Below, piece after piece: positions 58,180 through 64,000 of a DNA stretch of 64,000 bases. Made by a program: the position numbers and the translations under genes. Numbering within the stretch: position 1 is the stretch's first letter; each line of letters opens with the position of its first letter. Source of the stretch: SKZT01 sp964478625 (lineage in GTDB: Bacteria; Desulfobacterota; Desulfobacteria; Desulfobacterales; SKZT01). The stretch spans positions 53,561 to 117,560 of the forward strand of contig CAYZJH010000003.1 in NCBI GenBank assembly GCA_964478625.1, written 5' to 3'. Below the pieces are notes generated by a model that saw nothing but the letters and a program-made list of their open reading frames with translations, did not search any database and had not been told where the DNA came from.

Positions 58180-59133
58180 TTACTGATTTTCAGGGCTCTC
58201 GAGTTTTCTCAGATCGAGCCACATGTCAAAAAAACCCGCGGTAATGATCAATAATACCAAAAAGAACTGCATCCCCATAAATCCATACAAAATGACCCGG
58301 AGAAGTATCGGAATATCTTTTTTTTTAAAAAAGAAAGATACAATGGCGATTCCTTGAAAAAAATAAATAGTCATCAATATAAGAAAACCGTTGAGCCCTA
58401 TTATTTTGATTCCCTTCTCGGGTACTAACAACAAAATTCCGCATCCGATGGCCATCCAAACCAATTGTTCAGGTGCTTTCCAGGTATCAAGATGCCCAAA
58501 ATCATTAAACCGGATTTTGGCTATCGATAAAACAGGCCTCGCCACCAGAAGATTACTCCAGGCAATCAACAGTAAGAATGCGGTGGCCATTCCGGGCATA
58601 ATCCTCACCATAGCATACCGGATCATTTCCGAAGACTCCTGAATCATCAGGATATGTTCCTGGGGAACTCCTGTTTGTTCATAAAAAACAAGCGCAAGTT
58701 CCAGGTTTTTGGCCACAAAATCAGAAATCAATGAAGTAATTGGAACTCCGGATGACATGCTGAAAAAAAATAATGTCAATACAGCAATACCCCATAGGGC
58801 TGAACAGGCATAAGTGATGGTTTTCTCTATGGGCCATTCCCTTTCCAACATCTCACCCAAAACAAGACCAAGGATTAAAAGCTGGACAAAAAAGAAAATC
58901 TCAAAGGAACCATTTCCAAGAAAAAAGCCAATAACCAGAAAGGTGCCGGATGCCACCAGAATCCCACTATTTCTGCCCAGTTTCAATCGGTAAAAAAGGA
59001 TCGGTATCGGAATTAAAAAGCTGATGATCGTGCCAAGAAAGGGAACTGCAAAACAAAGGACGAAAAACAGGCTTGTGATACCAATCCCTTTTAGTATTTC
59101 CATAGGTGCATCTTGCCGAACCGTCGGATGCAC
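58180..59133 (-). CDS. DUF2232 (YybS-like) membrane protein
   Basis: A 317-residue polytopic membrane protein of the DUF2232/YybS type, about eight helices (VLCFAVPFLGTIISFLIPIP; FLLLIAWSNLLVARPVLSI; LNGFLILMTIYFFQGIAIV). GTG start at 59133, five bases after AAGGAG. The position between rpsR and rplI is the family's typical locus in Desulfobacterota and Firmicutes. Function unknown. Confidence 0.88.
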   Translation of the reverse strand: MHPTVRQDAPMEILKGIGITSLFFVLCFAVPFLGTIISFLIPIPILFYRLKLGRNSGILVASGTFLVIGFFLGNGSFEIFFFVQLLILGLVLGEMLEREWPIEKTITYACSALWGIAVLTLFFFSMSSGVPITSLISDFVAKNLELALVFYEQTGVPQEHILMIQESSEMIRYAMVRIMPGMATAFLLLIAWSNLLVARPVLSIAKIRFNDFGHLDTWKAPEQLVWMAIGCGILLLVPEKGIKIIGLNGFLILMTIYFFQGIAIVSFFFKKKDIPILLRVILYGFMGMQFFLVLLIITAGFFDMWLDLRKLESPENQ

Positions 59134-59208
59134 TTTTTACTCCTTTTTTTCTGAACAGCTTAAGTCTTTTTGGGTCGAAGTTAGGATGTTACAGGGTTTT
59201 TTCGAAAA

Positions 59209-59481
59209 TTATTCGACGTCAAAAGCGCCTACAAAAGGCAAAAGCGCAAGTGACCTCGCTCTTTTAATCGACAGTGTCAGTTGTCTCTGGTGTTTGGCAC
59301 ATGACCCTGAAATACGTCTGGGAATGATCTTTCCCCTTTCTGTGGTAAAATATTTTAAAGCTGCGGGATCCTTATAGGTGATTTCCAATTTACTGTCGGC
59401 ACAAAAACGGCAGACTTTTCGCCGATGAAAGACTCGTTTTTTTCGTTTGGGGGTAAAGTTACGTTTTGGGGCTGGAGCCAT
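59209..59481 (-). CDS. rpsR: 30S ribosomal protein bS18
   Basis: A 90-residue bS18: RRKVCRFCADSK, then YKDPAALKYFTTERGKIIPR and ISGSCAKHQRQLTLSIKRAR. The CxxC...CxxH set is the zinc-binding (C+) form. GGAGG precedes the ATG; it is three bases after rpsF. Confidence 0.98.
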   Translation of the reverse strand: MAPAPKRNFTPKRKKRVFHRRKVCRFCADSKLEITYKDPAALKYFTTERGKIIPRRISGSCAKHQRQLTLSIKRARSLALLPFVGAFDVE

Positions 59482-59484
59482 TGA

Positions 59485-59943
59485 TTATTCCTCCTCTTCG
59501 GGTTCGAGTCCGGTGTTTTTGTATTGCCCGGTTTCAACATTTTTAGAAGTTTCCAAGCTTTCGGAATCCTCTGATTCTTCTCCGGTACCAGTTTTTGACT
59601 CGGTTTTTGGGGTCTTGGCCTGGACGATTTCCTCCTTGACTTTCTCGGGGTCAACATCATCTTCAAGAAACACCGTCAAAAACTTCAAAACCCGCTCTTC
59701 AATTCTTAAAAAGCGCTCCAGTTCCTGGACAAGGCTGCCATTGCCGCAATAATCAAAGCGGACATAGTAACCCCGAACCTTTTTCTTAATTTCATAAGCC
59801 AGTTTTCTGGTCCCCCACTCATCCAATTCCATGAGCATGCCGTTTTGCTGGCTGATGATTTCCTGACATCTTTCAAACAAGGGAACCCTCGCTTCAGGTG
59901 AAACATCAGGATCAATTATCGCAATAGTTTCGTACCTTCTCAT
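59485..59943 (-). CDS. rpsF: 30S ribosomal protein bS6 with long acidic tail
   Basis: A 152-residue bS6: RRYETIAIIDPDVSPEARVP, then GTRKLAYEIKKKVRGYYVRF and LRIEERVLKFLTVFL. About 45 residues past the domain are an acidic low-complexity tail ending EPEEEE. In E. coli, RimK adds glutamates to S6; here the tail is encoded. AAGGAGG precedes the ATG. First gene of the operon. Confidence 0.97.
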   Translation of the reverse strand: MRRYETIAIIDPDVSPEARVPLFERCQEIISQQNGMLMELDEWGTRKLAYEIKKKVRGYYVRFDYCGNGSLVQELERFLRIEERVLKFLTVFLEDDVDPEKVKEEIVQAKTPKTESKTGTGEESEDSESLETSKNVETGQYKNTGLEPEEEE

Positions 59944-60178
59944 TCAACCTCCTTGTGGATAATAGAGCCCTGGTTCAAAATCGACCAGAGCAAGGATAAT
60001 AAAAACAAAAATTAATATTACAAAGATACCCGGTGTGTCAATATTATTTATAAGCAAGCCATGGGAGGAGTGGTTTAATTTCATGATAACGCCTTGGAAA
60101 TTCTGTTAAAATACCTTCTACGATTTTTTGAGTAAGTTTTGTACTGTAAGCCGATGCCCCTGCTTTTTTGAGAAATAG

Positions 60179-60664
60179 TTACGCCCGACTTTCGGCAATA
60201 TAAGTCATAAGAGCCTGAAGCACCTTATCGGCGTGTCCTTTGACCGAAACTTTGGGCCATATTTTTTTAATCACTCCGTCAGGCCCAATTAGGAAAGTTG
60301 AACGGACAATCCCCATATATTCCCGGCCGGCCATTTTTTTCTTTTGCCACACCCCGTAAGATTCCAAAACACGATGTTCCGGATCTGAAATCAGTGTCAA
60401 TTTCAGGGCGTGTTTTTTTATAAATTTCTGATGAGATGCTATAGAATCAGCACTCACTCCGATGACCATTGCTCCGGAAGAATCAAATTCATTTGTAAGG
60501 TTCGAGAAGTCTTTCGCCTCAGTTGTGCATCCTGATGTGTTGTCCCTGGGATAAAAATACAACACCCGCCATTTTCCATCGTTGTCGGACAAACGCCACG
60601 GTTTACCCTCTGAGTCATCAAGAATGAAATCCGGAGCCATATCGCCGGCTTTTAACATTGCCAT
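60179..60664 (-). CDS. bcp: Peroxiredoxin, BCP/PrxQ type
   Basis: A 161-residue thiol peroxidase. Peroxidatic Cys in YPRDNTSGCTTEAKDF; the position five residues later where BCP has its resolving Cys is Lys here, so this is probably a 1-Cys type. AAGGAT precedes the ATG. It stands alone. Confidence 0.92.
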   Translation of the reverse strand: MAMLKAGDMAPDFILDDSEGKPWRLSDNDGKWRVLYFYPRDNTSGCTTEAKDFSNLTNEFDSSGAMVIGVSADSIASHQKFIKKHALKLTLISDPEHRVLESYGVWQKKKMAGREYMGIVRSTFLIGPDGVIKKIWPKVSVKGHADKVLQALMTYIAESRA

Positions 60665-60870
60665 GTAAATATCCTTTTCTGCGGTTAACCAGTTGATTTT
60701 TTTGCAATCCCATTGGCATTTTGACTGGCTATCTGTTTTTCAAATTCTATCTTTTTGAATAAACATGTATATCAAATTTTGTGGGAGGATGATATCTTAA
60801 TAAATATTCATCAAAGGATAATTTTTACCCGGTGATTTTTGAATTTTAAGTTGAACAGGATAATCAGTAA

Positions 60871-61341
60871 ATGGGTTCTATCAGCTTTCTTTTTGTCGAT
60901 GATGAAAAAGAGTTTGTTGAAACTTTTGCCAGACGATTGCGTCATAGGGGCTTTAAAGTGGACTGCGCTTTTTCCGGAAAAGAGGCATTGAACCGCCTTG
61001 AAAAGGAAAATGATGTTGATGTTGTTGTTCTGGATGTCAGAATGCCTGATCCGGATGGCATCAAAACGGTTGAAATAATCAAAAAAAGGTATCCTCTTGT
61101 TGAAGTTATCATGCTGACGGGCCATGCTACTGTTCATTCCGCTGTTGAAGCGTTGAAGTTCGGGGCCTTTGATTATCTGGTGAAACCGTATAATCTCAAT
61201 GATCTCATCGCCAAGGCGCAACAGGCTGTTGTAAGAAAAAAAGATCGTGAGGCTAAGATCCGCGATGTAAGGATGAAACCCTACATCTCAGAGCGTGAAC
61301 AGAATGAATTGATATCCCGGATATTGGATATCAGGCAATAA
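60871..61341 (+). CDS. Stand-alone response-regulator receiver protein
   Basis: A 156-residue single-domain receiver: FLFVDDEKEFV, phosphorylation Asp in VVLDVRMPDPDG, Thr in MLTGHATVHSAVEALKFGAF and Lys in DYLVKPYNL. No output domain; a charged C-terminal tail of about 40 residues follows. The cognate kinase is not in the window. Confidence 0.9.
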   Translation: MGSISFLFVDDEKEFVETFARRLRHRGFKVDCAFSGKEALNRLEKENDVDVVVLDVRMPDPDGIKTVEIIKKRYPLVEVIMLTGHATVHSAVEALKFGAFDYLVKPYNLNDLIAKAQQAVVRKKDREAKIRDVRMKPYISEREQNELISRILDIRQ

Positions 61342-61476
61342 TTTTCAAGAGCCTATTGGTGAAAGATCCGATCCGTCCATCCAAGACCAAAACTAACTTT
61401 CCAAAGATCGGTTACACGCATTGAACCCTCCTCCTTTGATAATGAATTATATGCTCTGCCAAATGCTTATAGCATA

Positions 61477-61968
61477 TCAAAAATTTTCCAGCCATTTGTA
61501 CATCACCAAGGCATCAATGTATCCTTTCGCGGGGTGATTGAATGCTTTTGGCAGACATCCCACAATATCAAAACCCAGTTTTCTCCAAAGCCTTACAGCA
61601 TCTTCATTGCTCGAAGCCACAAAGTTAAATTGCATTGCCTTGTAGCCCAACTCCATGGCGATTTTTTGTGAATGGTTACACATAGCTGTGGCTAATCCTT
61701 TACCCCTTTCATTCAAAGCAACCATATACCCACAGTTGCATACATGGTCGCCGGGACCAGACTGATTCGTTTTAATATAATATGTTGCCAGGATATCTCC
61801 CTTTTCTTCAACGACAAAAGTTTTTCGGGGCAGATGAATCCAAATTCTTCTGGCTTCTTCTTTTGTTATATTTCGCGGATAAGCATATGTTTCTCCAGTT
61901 GATGCGATATCATGAAAAATGGGCCAGATTTTTTCAAAGTCCGTTTCCACAGCTTCTCTGATTTTCAT
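61477..61968 (-). CDS. GNAT-family N-acetyltransferase
   Basis: A 163-residue GNAT starting MKIREAVETDFEKIWPI after GGAGA. The acetyl-CoA loop is NERGKGLATAMCNHSQKIAM, and NEDAVRLWRKLGFDIVGCLP is the usual end. The substrate is unknown. The frame opens at 61986. Confidence 0.88.
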   Translation of the reverse strand: MKIREAVETDFEKIWPIFHDIASTGETYAYPRNITKEEARRIWIHLPRKTFVVEEKGDILATYYIKTNQSGPGDHVCNCGYMVALNERGKGLATAMCNHSQKIAMELGYKAMQFNFVASSNEDAVRLWRKLGFDIVGCLPKAFNHPAKGYIDALVMYKWLENF

Positions 61969-62021
61969 AGTATAGTCTCCAAACAAGGCACAGAGTCCAA
62001 TTTCAAGCTAAATTATGGATT

Positions 62022-62501
62022 TTATTTTTCACGTTTTAGACAGGTTTTTAATATTCCTGGAGATGATTCCGGGATTTCTATAGCATTGACTGTTTTTATA
62101 TAAAATTGGGTAGCCTCGACAGCCCCGATAATGGCATACCCATATCCTTTTAGTTTCATATCATTCAGGCATGCCATCAGCAGGGCTTTACCCGTACCTT
62201 TTCCACGGAATGCTTCTTTGACACCGATTGGGCCAAAGTACCCCAATGCTGTTGAATCATAACAGGAAAAACCAATGAGATCCCGATTCTTTATTGCAAT
62301 GAAACAGGTTATGGGTCTGTTTAAAATGGCCATATCTGTTTCACTTGCCCAAGCAGTAAAAAAATTCTCTTCTACCCAGTCGACAATAAGTCTTTTTTCG
62401 GGACCTAAAGGTTTACGTATTTCAATCCCTCTATCTTTGTGTTCGGAAACAAGATCCACGATATTTTCATTGTGATACAGTTTTACCAGCAGGTCAGGCA
62501 T
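62022..62501 (-). CDS. GNAT-family N-acetyltransferase
   Basis: A 159-residue GNAT: CFIAIKNRDLIGFSCYDST, then GPIGVKEAFRGKGTGKALLM. The C-terminal part lacks the common Phe-Tyr...Gly-Phe end and reads ATQFYIKTVNAIEIPES. AAGGAT precedes the ATG. It lies 53 bases before the other GNAT gene. Confidence 0.85.
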   Translation of the reverse strand: MPDLLVKLYHNENIVDLVSEHKDRGIEIRKPLGPEKRLIVDWVEENFFTAWASETDMAILNRPITCFIAIKNRDLIGFSCYDSTALGYFGPIGVKEAFRGKGTGKALLMACLNDMKLKGYGYAIIGAVEATQFYIKTVNAIEIPESSPGILKTCLKREK

Positions 62502-62609
62502 GGTCCATCCTTCTGAAAATTATTTCTATTTTGAAAAATCAGATTTCACCCGATAATTTCAGTTTCTGGTTTAAAAACACCCCGATATCCCTTTTCAGGA
62601 ATTAAAATA

Positions 62610-62996
62610 TCAATAGCCTCGGTCCCCTATGGTTATTTCCCTTAGAATCCCATTTTCAAAAGTCAGATAGCGAATAAAACGGTTTGGTCCCAAATTGTAG
62701 GTCCAGATATCGATCGTCACATATTCTTTTATCAAATAAGGTTCCCGGTATTGACGATAATAAGGAGTTTTGGGTTGATATTCATACGGTGGAGGAAAAT
62801 CTTTCAAAATACGCTCTTCAACCCGTGATTCAATATAAGTCGGCTCCCCACACTTATGAATGACTTCGTGCTTTGTGGCCCCAACATTTACCAGAGAGGT
62901 GCCGCAGCGAAATGCAAAGGATGTCTCGGCCTGGGCCAAGATGACCAGAATACTCAGCAAAAAAATAAATGGTATTGCATTATCAGAAAATCTCAT
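62610..62996 (-). CDS. DUF2845 exported protein
   Basis: A 128-residue exported protein. A signal peptide (FLLSILVILAQAETSFA) leads into the DUF2845 hallmark FRCGTSLVNVGATKHEVIHK, then CGEP. Pro/Tyr-rich middle (PPPYEYQPKTPYYRQY). Periplasmic location is likely; function unknown. Confidence 0.85.
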   Translation of the reverse strand: MRFSDNAIPFIFLLSILVILAQAETSFAFRCGTSLVNVGATKHEVIHKCGEPTYIESRVEERILKDFPPPYEYQPKTPYYRQYREPYLIKEYVTIDIWTYNLGPNRFIRYLTFENGILREITIGDRGY

Positions 62997-63140
62997 TTGT
63001 TATTAACCGTCGAAAAAGGAAAAACCTTGTCAAAAATAATCCTAGGCAATAAAATATTGGAAAAAGAATAATCAGATCCATATCTCTGCCGGCTTCAGGG
63101 CCGAAAATAATTATAACCATCGATTAATGACTGGGCCAAT

Positions 63141-63950
63141 ATGATGAAAAAAAACGTCTTAATCATGATTTTTCTGATATTAGTTATCGCATGTTCCAAA
63201 CCACAGGTCAAAACAGAAATCGAAATTGAACCGGATACCAGGATCATTGCCCATGAAATCTTTAGCCTTATAAACCAGGAGCGACAAAAAAGAGGGCTTT
63301 ATCAACTCATATATGACGAAAAGCTTGCTGATGTCGCTTTAATACACAGCAGGAATATGGCTGAACAGGGTTTTTTATCCCATAAAGATCGGGAAGGGCG
63401 AAATCCCCAGGAAAGGGTTGAAACCTATTATCCTGAAATAATATTTGGAGTGGTCGGAGAAAACATCGGTTATACGGAGGGAATTTATAGAGAAGGTGTT
63501 GCAAAACATCTTATGCAAACATGGATGAATTCCTCCGATCTCAGGGCCAATATTCTCAGCAATCAGTTCAGCCATATGGGGGCGGGCATTGAGAAGGATG
63601 GTTCGAAATATTTTGGCTCGATAAAGTTTATTTCTGCGGTGGTTAAAATTCCTGATGGCACGATAAACGAAGTGGCATTCGGATCAGAAGTCACACTTCG
63701 GTTTGAGTTCGTTGGTCATTTTGACAGGCACGATATTGCCCTTTATTGTCAATTTCCGGATATAACCGCAAGATACTATACATCTGACAACCGATTCTAT
63801 ACAGGAATAGCTCCGCTGATACCGGAGTGGATCGATCACAAACATTTTTTAGTCTCCTTTAAATTTGACAAAGGAAGAGGTGCCTACACCTTTAAATTTG
63901 GAAAAGAAGGAGATTTTTATCCAAGAGGATACACCATCGTCGCAAACTAA
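63141..63950 (+). CDS. CAP/SCP-domain (YkwD-like) lipoprotein
   Basis: A 269-residue protein. Lipobox ILVIACSKPQ. CAP domain about residues 35-170: LINQERQKRGLYQLIYDEKL, HSRNMAEQGFLSHKDREGRN, VVGENIGYTEG and MNSSDLRANILSNQFSHMGA. A further 100 residues form a beta-rich domain not recognised. ATG at 63144 is an alternative start. Confidence 0.9.
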   Translation: MMKKNVLIMIFLILVIACSKPQVKTEIEIEPDTRIIAHEIFSLINQERQKRGLYQLIYDEKLADVALIHSRNMAEQGFLSHKDREGRNPQERVETYYPEIIFGVVGENIGYTEGIYREGVAKHLMQTWMNSSDLRANILSNQFSHMGAGIEKDGSKYFGSIKFISAVVKIPDGTINEVAFGSEVTLRFEFVGHFDRHDIALYCQFPDITARYYTSDNRFYTGIAPLIPEWIDHKHFLVSFKFDKGRGAYTFKFGKEGDFYPRGYTIVAN

Positions 63951-63952
63951 GA

Positions 63953-63977
63953 TTATTCTTATCGAATAAAACTTTTT
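63953..63977 (+). terminator. Weak AT-rich terminator after the CAP gene
   Basis: Stem TTATTC / GAATAA (63953-63958 and 63964-63969), 5-base loop, then TTTTT at 63973-63977. A short stem, so weak. Confidence 0.3.
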
Positions 63978-64000
63978 CGACGTAACAAAATTGTCATAAT

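Noticed and set aside
1..64000. CRISPR arrays, rRNA, prophage or insertion sequences
   Set aside because: No regularly spaced repeats, rRNA motifs, transposase or phage genes were found on either strand.

Overview
The window reads as an ordinary chromosomal segment of an anaerobic Desulfobacterota (deltaproteobacterial) species, most likely order Desulfobacterales. This is inferred from gene order and protein style: argH / LptM-like lipoprotein / lysA / dapF / folK, rpsF-rpsR-DUF2232-rplI-dnaB, core-MetE-like and DUF2845 proteins, and many Cys-rich small proteins. Base composition is moderately AT-rich. There are no rRNA genes, CRISPR arrays, transposases or phage genes. The first gene (argH) is cut by the window edge.

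Layout. 1-5.8 kb: arginine/lysine/folate biosynthesis run (argH, lipoprotein, lysA, dapF, folK, YHS protein), then transaldolase and pgsA. 5.8-6.1 kb: tRNA-Gly(GCC) and tRNA-Cys(GCA) with promoter and terminator. 6.1-14.5 kb: MetE-like protein, S1-domain protein, Glu-rich protein, cardiolipin synthase, PHP phosphoesterase, aldehyde dehydrogenase, PNPOx-fold protein. 14.5-17.3 kb: a metal ABC operon in which the permease is fused to a DtxR-type repressor. 17.6-22 kb: PP2C phosphatase, YitT protein and unknown conserved genes. 22.4-28 kb: a Tat-exported DUF882 protein, typA, and a Cpx-like two-component system with its CpxP/Spy-like partner. 28.1-29.7 kb: zinc-ribbon/FGE-like protein and a small membrane protein.

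29.6-38.1 kb is the most distinctive region: a six-gene co-directional run of lysine 2,3-aminomutase (kamA), two overlapping D-Ala-D-Ala-ligase-like ATP-grasp enzymes, a GNAT-deacetylase-GNAT triple fusion, and two MFS transporters. I infer a pathway that makes and moves a beta-lysine-containing, ligase-joined, reversibly acetylated small molecule. The product is unknown.

38.5-46.5 kb: DjlA-like co-chaperone, PilZ protein, a KASIII / acyl carrier protein / PHA synthase cluster, a frameshifted DUF2628 gene, a tandem universal stress protein and a PerR-like regulator with a Fur-type box. 46.5-49.7 kb: an NMT1/ThiY-type ABC transporter operon with a hydrolase. 50.5-53.3 kb: a second unusual cassette of FliA-like sigma factor, zinc anti-sigma-like protein and membrane-anchored Lon-like Ser/Lys protease. 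53.4-60 kb: inositol-monophosphatase-family gene with a Cys-rich small gene, hflX, and the dnaB-rplI-DUF2232-rpsR-rpsF operon. 60-64 kb: bcp, a lone receiver protein, two GNATs, DUF2845 and a CAP-domain lipoprotein.

Limits: all homology calls are by eye from motifs. No database search was run, and start sites were chosen from visible ribosome-binding sites.
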